DNA from: Clostridia bacterium
GTDB lineage: Bacteria; Bacillota; Clostridia; Oscillospirales; Butyricicoccaceae
Direction: 5' to 3'
Assembly (NCBI GenBank): GCA_017552495.1
Contig: JAFZPW010000167.1
Span: 1 to 17,649 of the forward strand
DNA: 17,649 bases
Both the position numbers and the translations under genes were made by a program. How positions within the stretch are numbered: position 1 is the first letter of the stretch; every line of letters starts with the position of its first letter. This document shows positions 6,663 to 12,112 of this stretch, piece after piece. The notes beneath the pieces were generated by a model. It was not told the origin of the DNA. It was given only the letters and a program-made list of their open reading frames with translations, and ran no database searches.

Positions 6663-6866
6663 TCAGTCTTCAAACCGGAACAGAACCTCGATGGGGGCTT
6701 CCACGGCCTTTGCCAGATCGAAGGCCAGCTTGAGCGAAGGATTGTACTGCGCCTTTTCCAGCCGCATGACGGTCTCCCGCCGCACGCCCACCATCTGCGC
6801 AAGCTCCTCTTGCGTAAGACCCTTGAGAAGGCGATATTTTTTCAGATCGCAGAAAAAACCGTCCAT
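6663..6866 (-). CDS. Small XRE-family regulator, XRE1
   Basis: This 67-residue protein is little more than a Cro/C1 helix-turn-helix (YRLLKGLTQEELAQMVGVRR, then ETVMRLEKAQYNPSLKLAFDLAKAVEAPIEVLF). It matches the compact YozG-like regulators that in Firmicutes often accompany a small membrane protein. Its ATG lies three bases after the stop of the DUF3796-like gene and has no convincing ribosome site of its own, so translation is probably coupled. An inverted repeat covers the promoter of the pair, which suggests autoregulation. A near-copy lies at 7470-7673. Confidence 0.88.
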   Translation of the reverse strand: MDGFFCDLKKYRLLKGLTQEELAQMVGVRRETVMRLEKAQYNPSLKLAFDLAKAVEAPIEVLFRFED

Positions 6867-6869
6867 AGA

Positions 6870-7325
6870 TCAGAACTCGCTTTCGTCAAAGGGCTCGTGA
6901 TCGTAACGATAGAGTAAATATTGGGAAAGGAAGATCGCAAGCGCGGCAGCCAGCGACAGCACGACGGTGAGAAACAGCAGCTTGCCGTTGTTGACCCACA
7001 GGGGATCGCTGGCTCCTGTGAGCCTGATCCACATCCGATCGTTGACGGTCGTGAGGACCAGCGCGAAAAACGCGATCCATAATCCGATCCGATAAGCGGC
7101 GTGCTCGGCCCGCAGCTTGTTTTGCAGAAACCGCTCGTCCATCAGGGTGCCGGACATTTTTCCCTCGAAATAAAAGCCGAAAAACCCGAAAAAGCCAAAG
7201 AAGAGAAAGGGGAAGACGGTGTGATCCAGACGGTAGGTCCAGATCCCGCCAAAGCCCAAAAGGCCCAGAAACCCCAGCAGGCCCAGGCGGGGATCGATCT
7301 TTCTGGTGACATTTGAATGATCCAT
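6870..7325 (-). CDS. DUF3796-like four-TM membrane protein
   Basis: The 151-residue protein has four hydrophobic spans at about 14-30, 36-53, 79-94 and 115-138. The second is very rich in Phe and Gly (FLFFGFFGFFGFYFEGK). A short acidic tail (HEPFDESEF) follows the last span. The length, layout and pairing with a 67-residue XRE fit the DUF3796 group, which has no known function. The start is ATG 7325 behind GGAGGTTATC; an upstream in-frame ATG at 7337 would overlap this ribosome site and is rejected. It is first in a two-gene unit and its promoter is overlapped by a long inverted repeat. Assignment to the DUF is from memory of the family pattern. Confidence 0.82.
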   Translation of the reverse strand: MDHSNVTRKIDPRLGLLGFLGLLGFGGIWTYRLDHTVFPFLFFGFFGFFGFYFEGKMSGTLMDERFLQNKLRAEHAAYRIGLWIAFFALVLTTVNDRMWIRLTGASDPLWVNNGKLLFLTVVLSLAAALAIFLSQYLLYRYDHEPFDESEF

Positions 7326-7336
7326 GATAACCTCCA

Positions 7337-7381
7337 AAAAGTGATGTATTTGTCTTGTGATAGGACAAATATATCACTTTT
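7337..7381. promoter_or_regulatory. Long inverted repeat, candidate XRE operator
   Basis: Arms of 18 bases (7337-7354 and 7364-7381) are inverted copies with one mismatch, around a 9-base centre. The right arm covers the -10 box of the DUF3796/XRE1 promoter and the left arm lies in the leader just before the ribosome site. The size and place fit a repressor binding as a dimer of dimers, most simply XRE1. A role as an RNA hairpin in the leader is also possible. Confidence 0.7.
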
Positions 7382-7396
7382 CCGGGCGGATGTCAA
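7368..7396 (-). promoter_or_regulatory. Sigma-A promoter of the DUF3796/XRE1 cassette
   Basis: On the minus strand a perfect TTGACA (7396-7391) lies 17 bases from TATATT (7373-7368). The -10 box is inside the inverted repeat, so occupancy there should block transcription. Confidence 0.85.
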
Positions 7397-7425
7397 GACC
7401 GGGAACGAAGATTTCCGAGAAAAAG

Positions 7426-7455
7426 AAAAAAGCAGGCCGCAGGGCCTGCTTTTTT
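7426..7455. terminator. Bidirectional terminator, copy 2
   Basis: The hairpin GCAGGCC-GCAG-GGCCTGC (7432-7449) is flanked by A6 and T6. It is the same as the hairpin at 6629-6656 and ends the minus-strand XRE2 gene, only 30 bases upstream of the promoter for cassette 1. It also insulates cassette 1 from XRE2 transcription. Confidence 0.92.
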
Positions 7456-7469
7456 GGCAACAACCGTCT

Positions 7470-7673
7470 TCAATCTTCAAAGCGGAACAGCACATCGATG
7501 GGCGCCTCTACAGCCTTCGCAATGTCAAAGGCAAGCTTGAGCGACGGGTTGTACTGCGCCTTTTCCAGCCGCATGACGGTCTCCCGCCGCACGCCCACCA
7601 TCTGCGCAAGCTGCTCTTGCGTAAGGCCTTTGAGGAGGCGGTATTTTTTCAGATCGCAGAAAAAACCGTCCAT
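7470..7673 (-). CDS. Small XRE-family regulator, XRE2 (duplicate)
   Basis: This 67-residue protein differs from XRE1 only at residues 21 (E to Q), 51 (L to I) and 60 (E to D). By hand alignment the genes differ at about 21 bases, of which about 18 are silent, so the protein has been kept by selection since the duplication. The region around the recognition helix (RRETVMRLEKAQ) is unchanged, so it should bind the same DNA site. Unlike XRE1 it has no intact membrane partner, only a stump upstream, and I see no promoter directly before it. It is probably reached by transcription from the MFS permease gene. Confidence 0.87.
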   Translation of the reverse strand: MDGFFCDLKKYRLLKGLTQEQLAQMVGVRRETVMRLEKAQYNPSLKLAFDIAKAVEAPIDVLFRFED

Positions 7674-7676
7674 AGG

Positions 7677-7806
7677 TCAATACTCGCTTTCGTCAAGCGG
7701 CTCGTGATCGTAACGGTAGAGCAGATATTGGGACAGGAAGAGCGCAAGCGCGGCAGCCAGCGCCAGCGCGACGGTGAGGAACAGCAGCTTGGTGTTGTTG
7801 ATCCAC
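7677..7806 (-). pseudogene. 3' stump of a second DUF3796-like gene
   Basis: The minus strand encodes a sequence beginning WINNTKLLFLTVALALAAAL and ending YDHEPLDESEY before TGA at 7679-7677. It matches the last 42 residues (from W110) of the intact protein, so about 109 residues are missing. Homology stops near 7806 and an in-frame TGA lies a few codons further upstream. A GTG two codons before the homologous part could in theory start a one-TM peptide, but it lacks a ribosome site. Confidence 0.85.
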
Positions 7807-7891
7807 TTCACGGGCGCCTGTCAAGGGCTTTGCAACATATTTTTTCGGGAGAAAGCAACAGGTGGGCGCTTTGCGCCCGCGTGAGGATGCT
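7807..7891. other. Junction spacer between two gene fragments
   Basis: This stretch joins the DUF3796 stump to the nagA fragment. It contains one GC hairpin, GGGCGC-TTT-GCGCCC (7864-7878), with no adjacent T-run in either direction, so it is at best a weak terminator for the fragment. A minus-strand TTGACA lies at 7822-7817 but has no matching -10 box at the right distance. I see no gene here. Confidence 0.5.
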
Positions 7892-8064
7892 TCAGAAAAT
7901 CCGCTCTCCCGCCAGCCAGACGGCCTGCAGGTTGAACCCGCCGTCGCACAGCAGCAGATCGGCCGCTCGTCCCGGGGCGATGACCCCGCAGACGGCGTCC
8001 AGTCCGGCGGCTTTTGCGGGGGTAAGGGTTGCGGTCCGAAGGGCCTCCGCCGCGGGAACGCCCG
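7892..8064 (-). pseudogene. 3' fragment of an N-acetylglucosamine-6-phosphate deacetylase gene
   Basis: The minus strand encodes GVPAAEALRTATLTPAKAAG, then the VIAPGRAADLLLCDGG motif and the ending VWLAGERIF. This is the last 58 or so residues of NagA, with no start codon and nothing related upstream of 8064. Of this, 7912-8064 is a near-exact copy of 10993-11145. The last seven codons (LAGERIF) differ from the intact gene's ending (LGGRALL). It begins 21 bases after the MFS permease stop. Confidence 0.9.
7912..8064 (-). repeat. 153-bp direct repeat, copy A (nagA tail)
   Basis: It matches 10993-11145 base for base except at 8035/11116 (T versus C). The offset is a constant 3,081 bases and identity ends sharply on both sides. 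Both copies are in the same orientation. Confidence 0.95.
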
Positions 8065-8085
8065 GCGTTTTGATGGTTGGAAGCT

Positions 8086-9294
8086 TCATCGGAAGCGCGG
8101 GGATTCTTTTTTCCGATGTCGTTTTACGCACAGAAGCATCAACGCCGCCCCCAGGCAGCATAGGCCGCAGCAGGTATACAGCAGCGCCCGCAGCCCGATG
8201 CGGGGAAGAAGCGCGCCGCCCAGCAGGTTGCCCAGAATCCCGCCCACGCCGCTGGTGTAGCACAGGGACAAAAGCGACTGGCTCCGCACCGTTTCTCCCG
8301 GCGCCACGATGGCGTTGGCAAACAGCACCGAGGCAAAGCCGAAAATGCCGAAGCAGAAAAAATTGAACAGCGACGCGGCATACAGCGCCGGAATGCTTCC
8401 CGCCCACAGCAGCAAAAGCGGCTTGACCGCATTCGCCAGAAAAGAAACGGTGAGCAGCGTTTCCGCCTTTATCCGCCGAAGCAGCAGCGGAGAAAGCAGC
8501 ATGACGGGCAGCTCGATCCCCGCGTCGAGAAAAACCATTTTTCCGAGCTGGGCCGCCGAGCCGCCAAGCTGTTCCACGATGCGGATGCGATAGGTGGAAA
8601 CGGGGCAGATGCCCATGCCCGAAACAATGCAGGCCAAAAGCAGCAGCGTCAACGTGGGATTGCGCCGCAGCATGGCGAAATAAGAGTCCCGGGGCGTGTG
8701 TTCATTCCGGGGCGTTTCCTGCCGGGGCGGCGGGTCTGGCATACGCCACAGCACGGCGATCCCCAGCGCGCCCAGCGCCAGGAATACCGGCGGCAAAACA
8801 CCCGGAGAAGCGCGATCCATCCAGACGCCCAGTCCATAAGCCGCCAGAGCGTAAACGATGCTCCCCACGCCACGGGGCCAGCCGTAGCGGACGGGGATAC
8901 CCCCGTTGAGATACTGCATCATCAGCGAGGTGGACATGGGCCCCAGACAGTTGTCCAGCGAACAGGCTAGCGCATAGGCGCCGATGAGCAGCGCGAGCGG
9001 CATGGACAAAAAATGCAGTCCCGCCGCCAGAACGAGCGCCGCCAGAAACAAAGCGGTCATCAGCTTTTTCAGAGGAAAGGCGGGGTGTTTGTCGGAATAG
9101 CCGGAAAAAAGCAGGCTCAGAACAATGGTCGCCAGATAGATCAGCGAGGCGGTGTAGCCGATCTGCCCGTCAGACAGACCCTGCCACGAAAGATAGACGG
9201 CGGTAAAGGCCGTTAAGGCGCAGGCCCCCGCCCAGTAAACGCCTTGCAGGGCGGCAAAGGTCGATTCGATGCGTATGCGGGAGGGCTGCTGCAT
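8086..9294 (-). CDS. MFS permease, MFS_1-like
   Basis: This 402-residue membrane protein has about 12 hydrophobic spans and a central hydrophilic loop (about 190-215: RMPDPPPRQETPRNEHTPRD), the two-bundle plan of the major facilitator superfamily. The loop GYSDKHPAFPLKK after the second span resembles motif A. The overall pattern fits the LacY/nucleoside-symporter-like branch, proton-driven uptake of sugars or nucleosides, but the substrate cannot be told. ATG 9294 follows AAGGAG at about 10 bases. It has its own promoter. No terminator follows the stop at 8086, so transcription may continue through the nagA fragment and DUF3796 stump into XRE2, ending at 7455. The downstream nagA tail hints at a link with amino sugars, but that may be accidental. 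Confidence 0.85.
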   Translation of the reverse strand: MQQPSRIRIESTFAALQGVYWAGACALTAFTAVYLSWQGLSDGQIGYTASLIYLATIVLSLLFSGYSDKHPAFPLKKLMTALFLAALVLAAGLHFLSMPLALLIGAYALACSLDNCLGPMSTSLMMQYLNGGIPVRYGWPRGVGSIVYALAAYGLGVWMDRASPGVLPPVFLALGALGIAVLWRMPDPPPRQETPRNEHTPRDSYFAMLRRNPTLTLLLLACIVSGMGICPVSTYRIRIVEQLGGSAAQLGKMVFLDAGIELPVMLLSPLLLRRIKAETLLTVSFLANAVKPLLLLWAGSIPALYAASLFNFFCFGIFGFASVLFANAIVAPGETVRSQSLLSLCYTSGVGGILGNLLGGALLPRIGLRALLYTCCGLCCLGAALMLLCVKRHRKKESPRFR

Positions 9295-9316
9295 GGAAGA
9301 TCCGCTCCTTAAATTT

Positions 9317-9330
9317 TGATACGATTATCA
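9317..9330. promoter_or_regulatory. Candidate operator TGATA-N4-TATCA at the permease start site
   Basis: The palindrome TGATACGATTATCA lies at the expected transcription start of the MFS gene. It resembles a CcpA cre site in outline, but the central CG is off by one position, so cre is not supported. Its binding protein is unknown. Confidence 0.35.
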
Positions 9331-9335
9331 TAGGC

Positions 9336-9364
9336 ATTATAACCCAAACCGGCCTCCCGTGCAA
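9336..9364 (-). promoter_or_regulatory. Sigma-A promoter of the MFS permease
   Basis: On the minus strand TTGCAC (9364-9359) and a perfect TATAAT (9341-9336) are separated by 17 bases. It is the only promoter I find that could also supply XRE2. Confidence 0.8.
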
Positions 9365-9375
9365 CCAAAAATTCC

Positions 9376-9404
9376 TTGTCAAAAAAGAAAAAATGTGGTA
9401 CAAT
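9376..9404 (+). promoter_or_regulatory. Sigma-A promoter of the secreted CuAO-N-like gene
   Basis: TTGTCA (9376-9381) and TACAAT (9399-9404) are 17 bases apart. It fires away from the MFS promoter, whose -35 box lies 12 bases to the left. Confidence 0.82.
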
Positions 9405-9452
9405 CAAAAAACAATCTTTTATTTCTGCACAACGACAGAGAGGAGAACAAAC

Positions 9453-10898
9453 ATGAAACGACTGGTATCGCTGCTCTTGACCCTGACCCTGATGCTTTCT
9501 CTTGGCGTTCCCGCTATGGCGGCGAACGAGGCGCCTGCGGTGGGCGTTAACCTGAACGGGGCGAACATTACGTTTACCGACGCGGCTCCCGAGATCACCG
9601 ACAACCGCACCATGGTCCCCTATCGGGCACTGATGGAGGCGCTGGGCGGCGAGGTGGATTACCGCGCCGAAGACCGGACGGTTTTGTGTCTGCTCAACGG
9701 CGCCGAACTGCGTTTCCGCATCGGAGAGGACACCGTGACTGTCGTGAAGGGCGAAACGACCGAAACCGTGCAGATGGACACCGTATGCTACCTGAAAAAC
9801 GACCGCACCTATGTCCCCGTGCGGTTTTTCGCGCAGGCCTTTGGCTATGACGTGATGTGGGACGCACAAGCGCGCTGCGCCGTGCTGGCAGACCGCGCCG
9901 CCGTGATCGAATCCATCGACAGCCAGTTTACCCTGCTGAACGGCGCGCTGGCCCAGCAGCCCAAGCTGGATTCCCAGAAGAACTATCGGGTGAAGCTGAA
10001 CGGCGCGCTTGAGGTGAAGCTGGAGGTAGAGGGCGCAAAACACAACAGCGTCATGACGGTCGCGGCTGATATGCTCAGCGGTCAGGGCGTTGCGGAAGGA
10101 ACGCTTACCGCCGATCTGTCCCGGATGATCCCCGCCGAGCTGGTGGAGGAGGATGCTTCCGTTGCGGAGGCTGTCGCCCTGCTGAAAAATCTGACGATGG
10201 ATCTGCGGGCCGATCTGGCTACGGGCAAACTCTATGTGAAGAACAGCCTTTTGGATGCGATGCTGAAGCAAGAGGCCGGAACCTGGTATCTGGTGAATCT
10301 GGAAGAGCTGGGCTATACCGCGGAAATGCGGGCCGAGTTGGCGGAGGCGATGAACAAAAATGACGGCGTTTCGACCGTGGGCGCGGCGCTTTACGAAACC
10401 TGTTATGAACTGGCGAAGCAGGGCGGCATTGCGCCGAGCCAGCTTTGTCCGCAAGCGATTGCCGTCGGAAGCCTGCTGTCTGCCGTGTTGGGCGACGGAA
10501 ATGCCAAGGTCTCGGGGAAAACGGTTTCCTGGGATTTTGATAAAGAAAAATGGAACGCGATCCTGGGCTCCGAGTCCGGCGATGAACTGTTCCAGTCGCT
10601 GGATTGCCGCCTGAGCATGACCGCCGGCGGGAAGACCGAGCTGGTGGTGAAGGCCGACATGGAATCGATGGCGGTAGACTGCAGAGCGAGCGGCACCGCG
10701 ACGGACGCCGAATTTGCCTTGACAATGGGTCTGGGCGACCAGGGAACGATCCTCCTGAATGGCCGCATGACGCTTACGGAAACCACCGCCCAGCCCAAGG
10801 CAGTGCCCGGCGAAGGCGAAACCGTGATGGATATCACGGGGATCTTTCAGGATATGATGGGCGGTTTGGGCTATATCGAGCTTCCGGTTGCCGAATAA
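9453..10898 (+). CDS. Secreted protein with copper-amine-oxidase-N-like domain
   Basis: The 481-residue protein has a clear signal peptide (MKRLVSLLLTLTLMLSLGVP, then AMA|AN) with cleavage after A23 and no lipobox. Residues 30-145 match the 'copper amine oxidase N-terminal' module common in secreted Clostridial proteins: NLNGANITF, RTMVPYRALMEALGGEV, then RTYVPVRFFAQAFGYDVMWD. Despite its name this module is a wall or polymer-associated domain, and no amine oxidase catalytic part is present. The remainder (150-481) is a beta-rich repeating region of unknown family, resembling LolA/lipoprotein-like sheets in its alternation (VKLNGALEVKLEVEGAKHN). The start is set by GAGAGGAGAACAAAC. It is a single-gene unit with its own promoter and terminator. 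The function is unknown, probably at the cell surface. Confidence 0.88.
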   Translation: MKRLVSLLLTLTLMLSLGVPAMAANEAPAVGVNLNGANITFTDAAPEITDNRTMVPYRALMEALGGEVDYRAEDRTVLCLLNGAELRFRIGEDTVTVVKGETTETVQMDTVCYLKNDRTYVPVRFFAQAFGYDVMWDAQARCAVLADRAAVIESIDSQFTLLNGALAQQPKLDSQKNYRVKLNGALEVKLEVEGAKHNSVMTVAADMLSGQGVAEGTLTADLSRMIPAELVEEDASVAEAVALLKNLTMDLRADLATGKLYVKNSLLDAMLKQEAGTWYLVNLEELGYTAEMRAELAEAMNKNDGVSTVGAALYETCYELAKQGGIAPSQLCPQAIAVGSLLSAVLGDGNAKVSGKTVSWDFDKEKWNAILGSESGDELFQSLDCRLSMTAGGKTELVVKADMESMAVDCRASGTATDAEFALTMGLGDQGTILLNGRMTLTETTAQPKAVPGEGETVMDITGIFQDMMGGLGYIELPVAE

Positions 10899-10912
10899 AA
10901 TAGAGCAAAGAC

Positions 10913-10941
10913 AAAAGCGGCTGCTTTCGCAGCCGCTTTTT
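10913..10941. terminator. Intrinsic terminator
   Basis: AAAAGCGGCTGC (10913-10924) pairs with GCAGCCGCTTTT (10929-10940) around TTTC and is followed by one more T. It ends the secreted-protein gene and, from the other strand with a four-T tail, nagA. Confidence 0.88.
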
Positions 10942-10972
10942 GTGCGGTTTTGCCGGAAAACGAGCTGCGCCG

Positions 10973-12016
10973 TTACAACAGGGCGCGGCCGCCCAGCCAG
11001 ACGGCCTGCAGGTTGAACCCGCCGTCGCACAGCAGCAGATCGGCCGCTCGTCCCGGGGCGATGACCCCGCAGACGGCGTCCAGTCCGGCGGCTTTTGCGG
11101 GGGTAAGGGTTGCGGCCCGAAGGGCCTCCGCCGCGGGAACGCCCGCCTGGATCAACTGCCGTACCCCCTCCAGGGCAAATGTCACCGAACCAGCCAGCGT
11201 TCCGTCGGTCAGCGCGGCCCGGCGGCCGCAGACGGTCACGTCCTGCCCGCCCAGGGTATAGGCGCCGTCGGACAGGCCGCAGGCGGCCATGGAATCGGAA
11301 ATCACCATCGCTCGTGCGCCCAGCGCGGCAAAGCTCAGCTTCAAAACGGCAGGATGAAGATGGACGCCGTCGCAGATCAGCTCCGTAAAACAATCCCCTG
11401 CCAGCGCCGCCCCGGCAAGGCCGGGCTCCCGGTGGCGCAGCGGCGCCATGGCGTTGAACAGATGCGTGATTTGGCTTGCCCCGGCGGCAAAGCCCGCCTG
11501 CGCGGTCTCGTAATCCGCCGGCGTGTGACCAAGCGCAACCCGGCAGACCTTTGCTGCGCGGCGGATAAAATCCAGTGCGCCATCGGCGCAGGGATCTACG
11601 GTAATCAGGCGGACGTTGCCTCCCGACAGAGCGCAGAGCTCGTCGAAAAACGCCCCGTCCGGCGGAAGAATACAATCCGCCCGGTGAGCGCCTCGTTTGG
11701 CGGGAGAAAGGAACGGCCCCTCCAGATAGATCCCCTTGACAACGCCGCCGCAGGCCGCGCCGCAGCGCCGCGCCGCTTCCCGCATCGCGTCTTTGGGCGC
11801 GGTCATCAGCGTGGCCAGCACGGTGGTGGTGCCGTGGCGGGCGTAGGTTTTCTCCATTTCCCGAAGCTGACCGGAGCTTGCGGTGTCGAAGTCCCGGCCG
11901 CCGCAGCCGTGGGTGTGCAGATCGACCAGCCCGGGCAAAAGATACTGCCCGGCGCAGTCCTCGCCCGGCCCGTCCAGCGCGCCCATGGCGGTGACCACGC
12001 CGTTTTCCACCGCCAC
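10973..12016 (-). CDS. nagA: N-acetylglucosamine-6-phosphate deacetylase; apparent start out of frame
   Basis: NagA removes acetate from GlcNAc-6-P in amino-sugar use and wall recycling. Numbered from GTG 12016, the 347-residue frame has HTH in LHTHGCGG (34-36), metal ligand E99 in YLEGPF, H164 in GHTPADYE, H185 in THLFNAMAPLRHREPG, CDGVHLHP (215-222), catalytic D241 in ISDSM, and the TLTPAKAAG/GVIAPGRAADL end. The GTG has no ribosome site, and coding sense continues upstream as ALQNAFVFTGTAFETLD, the normal first strand of NagA. That extension has no ATG, GTG or TTG; the only ATG (12069), just after GGAGGG, is in another frame. A one-base indel at the start is the simplest explanation. The 3' part (11145-10993) is copied at 7912-8064. 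Confidence 0.87.
   Translation of the reverse strand: MAVENGVVTAMGALDGPGEDCAGQYLLPGLVDLHTHGCGGRDFDTASSGQLREMEKTYARHGTTTVLATLMTAPKDAMREAARRCGAACGGVVKGIYLEGPFLSPAKRGAHRADCILPPDGAFFDELCALSGGNVRLITVDPCADGALDFIRRAAKVCRVALGHTPADYETAQAGFAAGASQITHLFNAMAPLRHREPGLAGAALAGDCFTELICDGVHLHPAVLKLSFAALGARAMVISDSMAACGLSDGAYTLGGQDVTVCGRRAALTDGTLAGSVTFALEGVRQLIQAGVPAAEALRAATLTPAKAAGLDAVCGVIAPGRAADLLLCDGGFNLQAVWLGGRALL
10993..11145 (-). repeat. 153-bp direct repeat, copy B (inside nagA)
   Basis: This partner of 7912-8064 differs at one base. Here it lies within the intact reading frame of nagA. Recombination between the two copies would delete 3,081 bp carrying the MFS and secreted-protein genes. Confidence 0.95.
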
Positions 12017-12078
12017 GTCCAGCGTTTCAAAGGCAGTCCCGGTAAAGACAAAAGCGTTTTGAAGCGCATAAACCCTCC

Positions 12079-12108
12079 AAAAAAAAGGGCGGTTTTCCGC
12101 CCTTTTTT
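12079..12108. terminator. Intrinsic terminator between pepT and nagA
   Basis: GGGCGG-TTTT-CCGCCC (12087-12102) is flanked by A8 and T6, so it works on the minus strand directly after the pepT stop. Its minus-strand T-run ends at 12079 and the presumed nagA ribosome site occupies 12078-12073 with no gap. nagA would have to be reached by readthrough. Confidence 0.9.
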
Positions 12109-12112
12109 CTTT

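Larger units (their letters stand above)
6629..7018 (-). repeat. Cassette duplication, copy 1 (terminator, XRE1, 3' part of the DUF3796-like gene)
   Basis: Hand alignment shows continuous similarity between 6629-7000 or so and 7428-7806: the shared terminator hairpin, the XRE gene, the intergenic bases and the last 42 codons of the membrane gene. Copies are in direct orientation. Differences are mostly silent third-position changes, so the duplication is not very recent. Confidence 0.8.
7426..7806 (-). repeat. Cassette duplication, copy 2 (terminator, XRE2, DUF3796 stump)
   Basis: This is the second member of the tandem duplication. It lacks the first two thirds of the membrane gene and the promoter/operator found in copy 1. 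Confidence 0.8.

Noticed and set aside
8065..8407. Fusion-like frame joining a segment antisense-frame to MFS with the nagA tail
   Set aside because: The part upstream of 8064 is an out-of-frame reading of the MFS gene. Only the tail is NagA.
9317..9330. CcpA cre site at the MFS promoter
   Set aside because: The palindrome has the right length and ends, but the central CG is displaced by one position on either strand.
7912..11145. Integrative element with att-like repeats
   Set aside because: The repeats look like att sites in a gene 3' end, but no integrase, transposase or relaxase lies between them. Homologous recombination is the more modest explanation.
9309..11675. 788-codon minus-strand open frame
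   Set aside because: It covers the signal-peptide gene, the terminator at 10913-10941 and part of nagA in the wrong frame. No recognisable domain.
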